Positions 1 to 8,055 are shown, counted from the stretch's first letter. The stretch: 64,000 nucleotides of DNA from Rhizobium johnstonii 3841 (GCF_000009265.1 NC_008380.1:1245501-1309500), one strand, 5' to 3'. The notes: generated from the sequence alone by a model not told the origin. A program made the numbers and translations.

Positions 1-233
1 TTCTCCCAGCCGACGATCATCGCAGCAAGCGAGATGGCTTTGTCGCGGTCTGCAGCCTTGGTTATAAAGCCTTCGAGCAGGACGACAGGGCCGAGCATCC
101 TGATCTCGATGGCACTGCTGTCGATATCCGGATCGGCGGAAAGGGCTGCTTCGATTGTGGCGATCGTGGACGCCGAACTATGGCCTTGCGAGCAGCGCTC
201 TTCGTGATTGTAGTTATCGGGGCCGAACTTCAT
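1..233 (-). CDS. BON-domain protein, N-terminal part (runs off left edge)
   Basis: The minus strand reads MKFGPDNYNHEERCSQG and then a stretch resembling a BON domain: a segment rich in small residues and acids (IEAALSADPDIDSSAIEIR), then LGPVVLLEGFIT and ADRDKAISLAAMIVGWE. That is the alpha-beta-beta order of OsmY-type BON domains, which bind phospholipid or other ligands in envelope and stress proteins. The start is the ATG at 231-233, preceded by a strong GGAGGA ribosome site. No signal peptide is visible, so it may be cytoplasmic. Only about 77 residues lie in the window, and the C-terminus is missing. Confidence 0.6.
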   Translation of the reverse strand, partial: MKFGPDNYNHEERCSQGHSSASTIATIEAALSADPDIDSSAIEIRMLGPVVLLEGFITKAADRDKAISLAAMIVGWE

Positions 234-311
234 ATTCTCCTCCTGTCCCGCCCCCCGCGGACCTTCATCTTCCTCAAAGCTAATATGAGCAGTGTGTCCT
301 GACGTCGCCAC

Positions 312-327
312 CCGGACCTAAGTCCGG
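312..327. promoter_or_regulatory. Dyad upstream of the BON gene
   Basis: A perfect inverted repeat CCGGAC-CTAA-GTCCGG lies about 80 bp upstream of the BON start codon on the other strand. It has the size of a response-regulator or repressor site. No regulator is identified. Confidence 0.3.
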
Positions 328-378
328 CTTTCCCTCGGCACGATCCGGCCTAGATTCTCCTGATCCTTGTTGAAAGGA

Positions 379-432
379 CATCAGGGAGGTTTTAGCAATG
401 TTTGCCAAACTCCAGTCAGAACCTCCCTGATG
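379..432 (+). ncRNA. Long hairpin enclosing a ten-codon ORF (possible leader or small RNA)
   Basis: CATCAGGGAGGTT at 379-391 pairs perfectly with AACCTCCCTGATG at 420-432; a G-U and a further A-T pair extend the stem inward. The left arm contains GGAGG, seven nucleotides before an ATG at 398. The ORF 398-430 encodes MFAKLQSEPP and its stop codon lies inside the right arm. The ribosome site would therefore be paired to the end of its own reading frame. No T-run follows, so a simple terminator is less likely. It sits 330 bp upstream of the metal efflux operon on the same strand. Confidence 0.4.
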
Positions 433-704
433 ACGCAGGAGCGACCGAACGCCTTTCCCTAAGGCCTGTCTGACATCGATGATTTGGCGCCCGCGGCGGT
501 TTCGGCGGGCAGTTCCGACGCGGGATCTCCACGAAACAACGCTTTCAACCTGCCCCTACGAGTTGCGCGGGAAACATGGGATTGTTCAGCAAAAGAGAAA
601 CGGGCCGCGCTTTCGGGCAGCAGCGAGCATGCTCGATCTGTTGTCCCGGCGATGAATCATGCCGCAATTGATAACCTTGTCCGCATCGCACACAAGAAAC
701 CAAC
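433..704. other. Intergenic stretch, no supported gene
   Basis: A weak reading frame opens here, but it needs a TTG start without a ribosome site and has no recognisable domain. I see no other structure before the operator at 715-735. Confidence 0.4.
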
Positions 705-735
705 TTGACGCATCCCTACCAGGGGGATAGGTAGG
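705..735 (+). promoter_or_regulatory. Promoter with CsoR/RcnR-type operator
   Basis: A -35-like TTGACG (705-710) is followed by CCTACC-AGGGGGATA-GGTAGG (715-735), a 6-bp inverted repeat around a G-tract. G/C tracts flanked by TAC/GTA-like arms are the known operator style of CsoR/RcnR repressors, and such a repressor is encoded in this operon (2175-2462). The site would overlap the spacer and -10 region, so binding would block transcription. Assignment to this regulator is inference. Confidence 0.55.
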
Positions 736-760
736 CAACATTATCAGTCAAGGGTCTGCA

Positions 761-2110
761 ATGTTCTCCGGCATCAGGGAATGGTTCGGTTTCGGCCAAG
801 ACGGTCAGTCCCATGGCCACAGTCACGGCTCGCACGGCCACTCCCATGGAGATGCCGGAGGCCATGGGCACACACACGGCGTCGTCGATCCGAGCATCGC
901 CTCATCCGAGCGCGGCATCTGGGCGATCAAGTGGTCGTTCGTCATTCTGGCCATCACCGCGGCCCTGCAGCTTGTCGTCGTCTTCTCTTCGGGAAGCGTC
1001 GCGCTGCTGGCCGACACCATCCACAATATCGGCGATGCCGCCACCGCAATTCCTCTGTGGATCGCCTTCACGCTGGTCAGACGGAAGCCGACAAAAACCT
1101 TCAATTATGGCCTCGGCCGGGTCGAGGATCTTGCCGGCATGCTGATCGTGCTGATTATTCTCTTCAGCGCCATCGTCGCCGGCTATGAGGCGATCAACCG
1201 CCTGTTGAACCCGCAGCCGATCACCCAGCTTCTGGCGGTGGCCGTGGCCGGCGTCATCGGCTTCATCGGCAACGAGGCCGTGGCGGTGTTCCGCATCCGT
1301 GTCGGCAGGCAGATGAACAGCGCCGCGCTGATCGCCGACGGCTACCACGCCCGCACCGATGGTCTGACCAGCCTGGCGGTCGTGCTCGGCGCCGTCGGGG
1401 TCTGGTTCGGCTTTCCGCTCGCCGATCCGATCATCGGCCTGCTGATCACCATCGCGATCTTCGGCATCGTCTGGCAGTCGGCGCGCGCCATCATCACCCG
1501 CAGCCTCGACGGCGTCGAGCCTGATATCACCGACGAGATCCGTCATGCAGCAGAGCATGTCGAGGGCATCGGTGGTCTGACGGACGTGAAGGCTCGCTGG
1601 ATCGGTCACCGGCTCCATGCCGACGTTACGATCTCGGTCAGCGGCGACAAGACCGTCGCCGAAGCCAACGGCATCGTGGCCACGCTTCGCAATGAGCTTC
1701 ACGCACATCTTCCGGCGCTAGGTACGGCGACCATCCAGATCGCCGAGGCAGCCGCCGAAGCGCACACCAGCGATCGCGGCCACGGGCATCACCGCGCACC
1801 CGCTGGGTTCACGGTGAGTTCCCGATTGGCGACCGGAGTGCTGGAGATTGTCGACACGCCCGAGGGTGAACGCGTGCGGCTCTCCATTTCGAAACACGCC
1901 AGGGGACTCGAGGCCGTCGTGGAGATCGCCCGCGATGGTCTCGTTGAGCGGCTGCCGCTGCTCCCTTCGCCGGCCGATCATCACGCTTTGATCAGCAACG
2001 TCGCTCCTGCCGAGCCTCACGCGTTCGACGCGGTGCTGAAGCTGATGGCAGGCGTCGAAGTCGACGACCTTCCGTTTCGAATGGAAGAGCCGGAAGGCCA
2101 TCATCACTGA
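761..2110 (+). CDS. dmeF: Cation diffusion facilitator, DmeF-like Co/Ni efflux
   Basis: Inner-membrane antiporter of the CDF family that exports divalent metal. The first 40 residues carry a His-Gly-Ser-rich stretch typical of DmeF. The two metal-site motifs are visible: H88-xxx-D92 (TIHNIGD) and H196-xxx-D200 (YHARTD). About six membrane segments span residues 55-250, followed by a cytoplasmic dimerisation domain. At 449 residues it is longer than a minimal CDF because of a roughly 100-residue C-terminal extension, ending in a short His tail. It is the first gene of an operon with a CsoR/RcnR-like repressor. The dmeRF pair of rhizobia handles Co and Ni; the exact metal here is inferred. Confidence 0.75.
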   Translation: MFSGIREWFGFGQDGQSHGHSHGSHGHSHGDAGGHGHTHGVVDPSIASSERGIWAIKWSFVILAITAALQLVVVFSSGSVALLADTIHNIGDAATAIPLWIAFTLVRRKPTKTFNYGLGRVEDLAGMLIVLIILFSAIVAGYEAINRLLNPQPITQLLAVAVAGVIGFIGNEAVAVFRIRVGRQMNSAALIADGYHARTDGLTSLAVVLGAVGVWFGFPLADPIIGLLITIAIFGIVWQSARAIITRSLDGVEPDITDEIRHAAEHVEGIGGLTDVKARWIGHRLHADVTISVSGDKTVAEANGIVATLRNELHAHLPALGTATIQIAEAAAEAHTSDRGHGHHRAPAGFTVSSRLATGVLEIVDTPEGERVRLSISKHARGLEAVVEIARDGLVERLPLLPSPADHHALISNVAPAEPHAFDAVLKLMAGVEVDDLPFRMEEPEGHHH

Positions 2111-2174
2111 CTTGTCCCGGAGGCGGTCCCCGGCGTAAGGTCGAGCGCTCTTCTCCTTTAGAAGGATCGAGAAC

Positions 2175-2462
2175 ATGGACACGATGACCGAACCTCACAC
2201 CCACGCCACCCATCCGGAGATCGTCAAGCGCCTGAAACGGGCCGAGGGTCATCTGAAGAGCGTCATCACGATGATCGAGGCAGGCAAACCGTGTCTCGAC
2301 ATCGCCCAGCAGCTCTCCGCGGTGGAGAAGGCGATCATCAACGCCAAACGGACGCTGATCCAGGATCATCTCGATCACTGCCTCGAAGAGACGGTCGGCG
2401 CCCTGCCGCGCGACAAGCGGCAGTCCATCGACGAGTTCAAGACGATCACCAAGTACCTTTGA
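2175..2462 (+). CDS. dmeR: CsoR/RcnR-family metal-sensing repressor (DmeR-like)
   Basis: This 95-residue all-helical repressor has His-rich N-terminal residues (H8, H10, H13) and the core metal fingerprint C40, H65, C69. The 25- and 29-residue spacings match C35/H60/H64 of E. coli RcnR. The third ligand is Cys rather than His, as in CsoR (copper) and InrS (nickel), so the sensed metal cannot be fixed from sequence. Such proteins bind G/C-tract operators when metal-free and release them on metal binding; the dyad at 715-735 is the obvious target. A GAAGGA ribosome site precedes the ATG. Confidence 0.7.
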   Translation: MDTMTEPHTHATHPEIVKRLKRAEGHLKSVITMIEAGKPCLDIAQQLSAVEKAIINAKRTLIQDHLDHCLEETVGALPRDKRQSIDEFKTITKYL

Positions 2463-2466
2463 CGGC

Positions 2467-2904
2467 ATGGCCGACCTGCTGGCCTATCTCGGACTGTTCG
2501 CCGCGGCGCTTGGGGCGGCGACCATCATGCCGATGCAGTCTGAAGCCGTTCTCATCGGCCTTCTTCTCTCCGGGAAGTTTTCCACCTTCTGGCTCCTCGC
2601 CGTCGCGAGCCTGGGCAACGTGCTCGGCGCGCTGGCGAATTGGCTGCTCGGCCGCGGCATCGAACGCTTCAGGGAAAAACGATGGTTTCCGATCGGTCCG
2701 GCAGCGCTCGACCGTGCGCAGGCCTGGTATCGCCGCTTCGGCAAGTGGTCGCTGCTCGCAAGCTGGCTGCCGATCGTCGGCGATCCGATCACTGTGATGG
2801 CCGGCGTCCTGCGCGAGCCGCTGCCGACCTTCCTGGTGCTGGTGGCCATCGCCAAAGTAGGGCGATATCTCGTGCTTGCAGCAGCGACGACGGGGCTTGC
2901 GTAA
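2467..2904 (+). CDS. Small DedA/YqaA-like inner-membrane protein
   Basis: This 145-residue hydrophobic protein with about four membrane segments resembles the YqaA branch of the DedA/VTT superfamily. The family-type pattern includes an N-terminal re-entrant region with E26, a GN-x-L-G-x-L-NW-x-LG motif (residues 49-60) and RFGKWSLLASWLPIVGDP. Members are linked to membrane homeostasis and ion or lipid transport. It starts four bases after the repressor stop, and its own stop overlaps the next ATG, so it belongs to the metal operon. Its role there is unknown. Confidence 0.6.
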   Translation: MADLLAYLGLFAAALGAATIMPMQSEAVLIGLLLSGKFSTFWLLAVASLGNVLGALANWLLGRGIERFREKRWFPIGPAALDRAQAWYRRFGKWSLLASWLPIVGDPITVMAGVLREPLPTFLVLVAIAKVGRYLVLAAATTGLA

Positions 2905-3635
2905 TGTTCCAGCAGATCGTCGACGTCCAGCGTGAAATCTACCTCGCCTTCGCCGGCCACATAAAGGGATTTGCTGCGGGCGGCGGCTGGGCCTCGTTCC
3001 TCGCCTTCCTGCCGATGGGCATCGTTTTCGGCGCCGTCCATGCAATGACGCCCGGCCACAGCAAGTCCGTTCTTGCCACCTACCTTGCCGGTTCCTCCAC
3101 CAGGGCGCACCGGGCGCTGCTTGTATCGCTCGCACTTTCCTTCACGCACGTGACGATGGCAGTCCTCATAGCGCTTCTCGCGCTGCCGCTGGTGTCGCAT
3201 TCCTTCGTCGACGCCGGATCGTCTCCGACCCTCGAAGTCGTCAGCCGGGCCTTGCTAGGCGTTATCGGCCTCTGGATGCTGGCGTCGGCTCTGTTCCGGC
3301 ACGATCACTCGCATGCGGAGGGCGAAGGGCTGTTGATGGGGGTAGCGGCCGGGCTGGTGCCTTGCCCTCTCACCCTGTTCGTGATGACCTTCGCCATGAT
3401 CCATCAGGTCGTCGTCACCGGCCTGCTGTTCGCCTTCACCATGATGATAGGGGTCGGGCTGACGCTCTCCGTGGTCGCTCTTCTGACCGTGGTTTTCCGC
3501 GACCGCATCGCCTATCTGATGAGGACGTGGCCGCGGCTGCTCGGTTTTGTATCCCGCGCGACGGGTGCACTCGCGGGGCTGGTGCTGGTTGCCGTCGCTG
3601 CGGTCGAGATAGCGAACTGGCTGGCAACTACATGA
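2904..3635 (+). CDS. NicO/RcnA-family Ni/Co efflux protein
   Basis: This 243-residue membrane protein of the NicO/UreH superfamily has GAVHAMTPGHSKSVLATYLAG (about residues 42-62), the His/Pro/Gly-rich first motif of RcnA-type exporters. A short HDHSH segment near residue 133 precedes the GLVPCPL motif. About six membrane helices are predicted. The start is the ATG at 2904, which overlaps the preceding TAA; the frame extends further upstream, but only inside the previous gene. The operon thus carries two unrelated metal exporters, a CDF and a NicO protein. Confidence 0.7.
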   Translation: MFQQIVDVQREIYLAFAGHIKGFAAGGGWASFLAFLPMGIVFGAVHAMTPGHSKSVLATYLAGSSTRAHRALLVSLALSFTHVTMAVLIALLALPLVSHSFVDAGSSPTLEVVSRALLGVIGLWMLASALFRHDHSHAEGEGLLMGVAAGLVPCPLTLFVMTFAMIHQVVVTGLLFAFTMMIGVGLTLSVVALLTVVFRDRIAYLMRTWPRLLGFVSRATGALAGLVLVAVAAVEIANWLATT

Positions 3636-4195
3636 GGGCAATGATGCGTCGAACAAAAATGGTGCTGATTGGCGCGACGGCAGCGCTACTGGTATTGGCA
3701 AGCGGCGCCCAGTGCGAGGAGACGAAGTCGCCGTTCCAGCGTTTCGCCGAGCGGTGCCTCGAACTCGGGCCGCGCTACGACCAGACGGTCGCACTGGCGA
3801 AGGAAAACGGCTGGCCGGATCTGGCGGAGGACATGACGATGGGCATTCAGCCTCTCGGGGAACCAGCGAGCTTCCAAGGCTGGCTCGTGAATTCCGACGG
3901 CGCTTCTCCCTTCGAGGCGGTTGTGGTCGCACGTGGGGCCGTCGGCCCGAAGACCGTCGAGAGTTGCACCATGGCGTTCGCCGGGACCGACGCGGCCGAA
4001 TTCGAACGGAGTTTCGCCTCGACAGAAGCAGCGCGGCCTTCTGGAGAGCAAAAGGGGCAAGGGCGGGTGCGGAAGTTCTTTGCGATCGAGCGCGAGGGCG
4101 TGAAGGAAGCGCTAACGCTCGACCTTCCAATCTATCCGAACGGCGCCGACGAGGTTGTGGCGAGCGTCGTCGCCGAACAACGGATTGAAAACTGA
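3632..4195 (+). CDS. Secreted protein of unknown function in the metal operon
   Basis: The first ATG (3632) overlaps the stop of the NicO gene (ATGA), which points to translational coupling. The N-terminus MRAMMRRTKMVLIGATAALL followed by VLASGAQCEE is a signal peptide, possibly with cleavage near Ala-Gln-Cys; the lipobox is poor. The mature part of about 160 residues has no family I can name. It contains two cysteines (ERCLELG and VESCTMA) that could form a disulfide. Its position suggests a periplasmic accessory to metal export, which is inference. Confidence 0.55.
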   Translation: MRAMMRRTKMVLIGATAALLVLASGAQCEETKSPFQRFAERCLELGPRYDQTVALAKENGWPDLAEDMTMGIQPLGEPASFQGWLVNSDGASPFEAVVVARGAVGPKTVESCTMAFAGTDAAEFERSFASTEAARPSGEQKGQGRVRKFFAIEREGVKEALTLDLPIYPNGADEVVASVVAEQRIEN

Positions 4196-4315
4196 AGCCG
4201 CTTGACAGGGCGATCCTGCTTTGAGAGTTTCGGAGTCATGGGGCAGCGATCGCCCCACGAGGCTACGGCCGAAGAATCGCGTCCTTGAACCCGCACCAAC
4301 GGAGGACGCGCTGCC

Positions 4316-4468
4316 ATGCTGTCATTTCTTGAAATCAAACCTGACAAGCTGAATCGGATCGTCGGCACCTCAGGCGCCCAGATGCTGCTAGACGTCCGCT
4401 GCCGGCAGGGACGCAAGCTCAGTCAAGGCGTCTTCGCCTATCGCCTGTCGTTCGAGTTGCACCCATGA
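4316..4468 (+). pseudogene. Rhodanese/ChrB-like N-terminal stub (50 codons)
   Basis: The reading frame starts MLSFLEIKPDKLNRIVGT and continues AQMLLDVRCRQG. This matches the opening of rhodanese-fold proteins of the chromate-resistance type (..SPDKLARLIGT..P.LIDVR), where DVR is followed by a long domain with the catalytic Cys. Here the similarity stops after LLDVR and the frame ends 25 residues later, so the domain is truncated. The stop overlaps the next ATG (ATGA), so the stub may survive as a coupling leader for the next gene. Confidence 0.45.
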
Positions 4469-5520
4469 AGAACTCGCCCCCACGGATTGCGATCGTCTGG
4501 CGCGGCGACCGGCAAGCCCGGCGAGCGGCGACGCCACAGAACAACCGCTTCCACCGGATCTTCGAAGAACTCGCGGCAGTCGGCCTTGCGCCGGAGCCCG
4601 CCGTCTTCGACGAAGAATTCGCCGACGAGGTCCTCGAACAGCTCCTTGCGGTCGACGCCGTGCTTGTCTGGGTGAACCCGCTCGACGACGGAAAGACGAG
4701 AAAGATCCTCGATCCGCTTCTGCGACAGGTGGCGGAAGCCGGCCGATTTGTAAGTGCGCATCCGGACGTCATCCTCAAGATGGGCGTCAAGGAGGTGCTC
4801 TACGAGACCAGGCATATCGGCTGGGGCGTCGACACACGGCTCTATCGCACCGCGGCGGACTTCCGCCAGGCGTTCGTTCCAACGTTCCTAGCCGCCGGGC
4901 CGCGCGTGTTGAAGCGGAACCGCGGCAACGGCGGGCAAGGTATCTGGAAGGTCGAACTGGCGGGAGCGCCCGCCGGCGGTGCGACCTCGATCAGTGTGCT
5001 GGAAGCGAAATCAGGCAGTGTCCCTGAAGCCACCCACCTGTCCGACTTCATTTCCCGCTGCGAGAGCTACTTCACCGAAGGTGGCTGCATCGTCGATCAG
5101 CCGTTTCAGTCCCGTCTGCCCGAGGGCATGATCCGCTGCTACATGTCTGGAAGCAGGGTCGTGGGCTTCGGACAACAGTTGGTCAAGGCACTGGTGACGC
5201 CGCCGTCGGGATCTGGCCGGGAACCACTTCAGCCTGGTCCACGGATCATGCATCCGGCATCCGCAGAACCGTTCCATACTTTGAGGACAAGAATGGAAAG
5301 TGAGTGGACGCCGGAAATGATGTCGACGCTTGGGGTCGAAGCAACGTCGTTGCCGATCATCTGGGACGCCGATTTCCTCTACGGGCCACCCGACGCTGCA
5401 GGCAACGACACCTACGTTCTCTGCGAGATCAACGTCAGCTCCGTCTTCGCCATTCCTGACGAAGCCCCTGCGGAGATTGCGCGCGCGATGGCATCGCGGC
5501 TGCGCCAGTCCGCAGTGTAA
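4465..5520 (+). CDS. Cj0069-family ATP-grasp-like protein
   Basis: This 351-residue protein resembles Cj0069/DUF6815 proteins, which have an ATP-grasp-like layout. It has an N-terminal Rossmann-like segment (PRIAIVWRGDR), VLKRNRGNGGQGIWKVEL (about 149-166) as the nucleotide loop, a middle region with GGCIVDQPF and EGMIRCYMSGSRVVGFGQQ, and a C-terminal LCEINVSSVFAIPDEAP that supplies acidic metal ligands. Substrate and product are unknown. It is coupled to the rhodanese stub. In other genomes these genes are commonly near sulfurtransferase/ChrB-like genes (from memory, not checked). Confidence 0.6.
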   Translation: MKNSPPRIAIVWRGDRQARRAATPQNNRFHRIFEELAAVGLAPEPAVFDEEFADEVLEQLLAVDAVLVWVNPLDDGKTRKILDPLLRQVAEAGRFVSAHPDVILKMGVKEVLYETRHIGWGVDTRLYRTAADFRQAFVPTFLAAGPRVLKRNRGNGGQGIWKVELAGAPAGGATSISVLEAKSGSVPEATHLSDFISRCESYFTEGGCIVDQPFQSRLPEGMIRCYMSGSRVVGFGQQLVKALVTPPSGSGREPLQPGPRIMHPASAEPFHTLRTRMESEWTPEMMSTLGVEATSLPIIWDADFLYGPPDAAGNDTYVLCEINVSSVFAIPDEAPAEIARAMASRLRQSAV

Positions 5521-5670
5521 CTGTCGCCGGAGCATTGATCCCGGATATCAACTCATGTATAGCTTCTGAGGTACGTACATCATATCCATCGCTTGCGGAC
5601 GGAGACGAGCGAGGTCAGAGTTCCAGACCTGCAGTTCGGCCATGCGATGAGAGGGTTTCGGGAGGGGATC

Positions 5671-6321
5671 ATGACGGCCTTGCAACTCAATCCAGATTTT
5701 GCCATCGCGGATGAACAGTCGCTTCGGGCGCTGTTCGAGCCGACCCACGCTCTGGCAATCGTGAAGTGTCAGAATTCTCTTGGCGAGCACGCGCAGGAAT
5801 TCATTCGGCGCTCGCCATTCTTCTGCATCGGCACGCAGAGTTCCGAGGGAAAGGCCGACGTCAGTCCTCGCGGCGACCCTCCGGGGTTCGTCAAGGTTCT
5901 TGACGAGCGCACCCTGGCGATCCCGGATCGACCCGGCAACAATCGTCTTGATACCTTAAGCAACATCATCGCCAACCCGAATGTCGGGCTCTTGTTTCTT
6001 GTCCCCGGTTTCGACGACACATTGCGCGTCAACGGGCGGGCAAGTCTGACCCATGATCCTCAACTGCTGACGAGCATGAGCGTCGCCGATCGTCTCCCGA
6101 AACTCGCGATCATCGTGACGGTAAGCGAAGTTTTCATGCATTGCGCCAAGGCCTTCAGACGGTCCCGCTTGTGGAGCCCGGACCATTTCCAGGACCGCAC
6201 CGAGATGCCCTCGCTGATAAAGATCATTCTGGATGAGACGACAGGGGCGCCGAAGGACGGGGATGAAATGCGAAAGATGGACGAAGACCTGGAACAAGCC
6301 TACCGAAAGACACTCTACTAG
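5671..6321 (+). CDS. FMN-dependent PPOX-type flavoprotein (pyridoxamine oxidase-like)
   Basis: The product is 216 residues with the split-barrel motifs of the MSMEG_1061-like PPOX group: SPFFCIGTQSSEGKADVSPRGDPPGFVKVLDERTLAIPDRPGNNRLDTLSNI, then VGLLFLVPGFDDTLRVNGRA and MHCAKAFRRSRLW. These proteins bind FMN or F420 and probably reduce small molecules. The start at 5671 is chosen because GGAGGGG lies four bases upstream; the frame is open further upstream. It is the only gene on this strand between two intergenic gaps. Confidence 0.75.
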   Translation: MTALQLNPDFAIADEQSLRALFEPTHALAIVKCQNSLGEHAQEFIRRSPFFCIGTQSSEGKADVSPRGDPPGFVKVLDERTLAIPDRPGNNRLDTLSNIIANPNVGLLFLVPGFDDTLRVNGRASLTHDPQLLTSMSVADRLPKLAIIVTVSEVFMHCAKAFRRSRLWSPDHFQDRTEMPSLIKIILDETTGAPKDGDEMRKMDEDLEQAYRKTLY

Positions 6322-6431
6322 CTGCCCGGCGCGGGCCGAAGCGGGGGCCGTGTCTCCGCTGCCGCAACTCGCCTGACCTTCGGACCGGCGCTACCCGCCC
6401 TTTCCGACTCGTTGTGCCTTTCGCAGAAGTC

Positions 6432-6620
6432 TCAGATCGCGGTCTGCATGAGATAAGGAGATTTTTCGACGGGAACCCGCGCGACGATCTTCATCACCAG
6501 CGTGGGAGCGACATCAGGAACGGAGCTCACTCGTCCGTCTTTGTAGAGCACCCGCAAGAGGCAGGTCTCGCTGTCATATTCAAGTTCGGCGATCGTCTTT
6601 GAATGGACCAGAAAGTGCAT
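6432..6620 (-). CDS. Small KTSC-like protein
   Basis: A 62-residue protein, MHFLVHSKTIAELEYDSE followed by LLRVLYKDGRVSSVPDVAPTL. The order V-x-S-x-x-I-x-x-L-x-YD-x-x-x-x-x-L-x-V-x-Y-x-x-G and a late K-SPY segment resemble the KTSC domain, sometimes found next to lysyl-tRNA synthetases or alone. The frame is open upstream, but the ATG at 6618-6620 begins the conserved part. Function unknown. It stands alone between two divergent or convergent gaps. Confidence 0.5.
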   Translation of the reverse strand: MHFLVHSKTIAELEYDSETCLLRVLYKDGRVSSVPDVAPTLVMKIVARVPVEKSPYLMQTAI

Positions 6621-7027
6621 CTTCAGCTGCCTCCTGCGCTGCAGCATGATCAAGGTGAAAACGACCGACCGCCGCCCACCCTGGAGGGGCAATGCTTGAT
6701 CGGCACGAAACTCTTTGCCACTTCGGCGGCCGGCGCTGTCCGAAACGCGATCCAAAAGACAACGCGTCCCGCCAAATCATCCCGGCGAAATCGTGAAGAA
6801 ATCTAGTAAAATCCACCATCGAAATCGCGTGAAATCAGCGTGACACACGCACCGCGACTATACGTGACACGAGACCACCAGAATAAGATGTGCGTAGCCT
6901 CCAGCCTGTTGACGGACGTGGCATGAGCTCTGCGAGGCCCACCGCCGCGATCGTCGGCGGAAGGGGAGCATCAGAGCACGGTCTCCGACCGCTTGACTCC
7001 GGCACGCGCCCCCATGATCGTCTGCCG

Positions 7028-7843
7028 ATGATCGTTCCGCGCATTCACACCCGCCTCTCGCTCGCCAGGGATCTCGACAGTCTCGGCATTCGCGCCGGCG
7101 ACATGGTCATGGTCCACGCCGCGATGAAGCGGGTGGGGCGGCTGCTCAACGGGCCTGATGTACTGATCGAAGCGCTTCGCGATGCCGTGGGGCCTTCCGG
7201 CACCATCCTCGCCTACACCGACTGGAACGGCGCCTATGATGCGTTGCTGGATGAAAATGGTCGCGTCCCGCCGGAATGGCGCGCACATATCGCGCCGTTC
7301 GATCCGGCTGTTTCTCGCGCTGCCCGCGATAATGGCGTGCTCGCCGAATTCATTCGAACGACACCGGGGGCAAGGCGCAGCGGCAATCCGGGCGCCTCGG
7401 TCGCGGCGATCGGTGCGCGCGCCGATTGGCTCACCGCCGATCACCCGCTCGATTACGGCTATGGAGAGACATCGCCGCTCGGCAGGCTGGTGGCTGCAGG
7501 CGGCAAGGTTCTGATGGCCGGCGCCCCGCTCGACACCATGACCCTGCTCCACCATGCAGAACACCTGGCGCGAATTCCGAACAAGCGCCTGCGCCGCTAC
7601 GAGGCGCCCTTTGTCACATCGGCCGGCGTGGTGTGGCGCATGCTGGAAGAGTTCGACACAAGCGACCCAGTCGTGCCGGGCCTCGACGACGATTATTTCG
7701 GCCGGATCGTGGGCGCGTTTCTCGCCAGCGGGCAGGGTGCGCAGGGCCTGGTCGGAGACGCAGGATCGGTCCTGGTCGACGCGGCCGCGATCTGCAGCTT
7801 CGCTGTCGCATGGCTGGAGCATCATGTTCGGCTTGAAGGCTGA
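7028..7843 (+). CDS. AAC(3)-family aminoglycoside N-acetyltransferase-like
   Basis: The AAC(3) fold is recognisable over 271 residues: LARDLDSLGIRAGDMVMVHAAMKRVG (12-37), SGTILAYTDWN, NGVLAEFIRTTPGARRSGNPGASVAAIG, the DHPLDYGYGETSPLGRLVAAGGKVLMAGAPLDTMTLLHHAEHLA block that holds the catalytic His/Glu region, and a C-terminal tail. The family transfers acetyl from acetyl-CoA to the 3-amino group of aminoglycosides; chromosomal rhizobial members may have other substrates. The start is placed at the ATG at 7028, which begins the conserved part, although the frame is open upstream to 6890. Confidence 0.75.
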   Translation: MIVPRIHTRLSLARDLDSLGIRAGDMVMVHAAMKRVGRLLNGPDVLIEALRDAVGPSGTILAYTDWNGAYDALLDENGRVPPEWRAHIAPFDPAVSRAARDNGVLAEFIRTTPGARRSGNPGASVAAIGARADWLTADHPLDYGYGETSPLGRLVAAGGKVLMAGAPLDTMTLLHHAEHLARIPNKRLRRYEAPFVTSAGVVWRMLEEFDTSDPVVPGLDDDYFGRIVGAFLASGQGAQGLVGDAGSVLVDAAAICSFAVAWLEHHVRLEG

Positions 7844-7879
7844 GCGGCTAAGCCGATAAGCCGCGCGTCAAAGGGTGCT

Positions 7880-8054
7880 TCAGAACAGGCGGTCGACACA
7901 TCGCGCGGTCTCCCACGTCTTGAGGAAATTTGCCTGCCTTGCAATCCAGCCGACAGTCTCGCTTCCCCATTCCTGGTCCCGGCGGGCATCTCGCCCATCA
8001 GCCGGATGTGGCGGACGATCGCAAAGCGAGGGGCGGCTTCGACATCGTCTGGCG
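7880..8054 (-). pseudogene. Detached 3' end of a kinase-like gene (copy of 13037-13215)
   Basis: About 175 bp match the last part of the phosphotransferase gene at 13037-14020, including the stop codon and the tail encoding CVDRLF. Differences are scattered substitutions, with no upstream coding region. The copy ends one base before the stop codon of the flavoprotein gene at 8056. It is therefore a leftover of a duplication or recombination between the two loci, in the same orientation as the intact gene. Confidence 0.75.
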
Positions 8055-8055
8055 T

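Noticed and set aside
484..708. A 74-codon frame between the hairpin and the metal operon
   Set aside because: TTG start without a ribosome site, low-complexity composition, overlaps the promoter of the efflux operon.
902..1708. A 268-codon frame antisense to the CDF gene
   Set aside because: Asp/Arg/Ala-rich shadow of the opposite strand, no domain.
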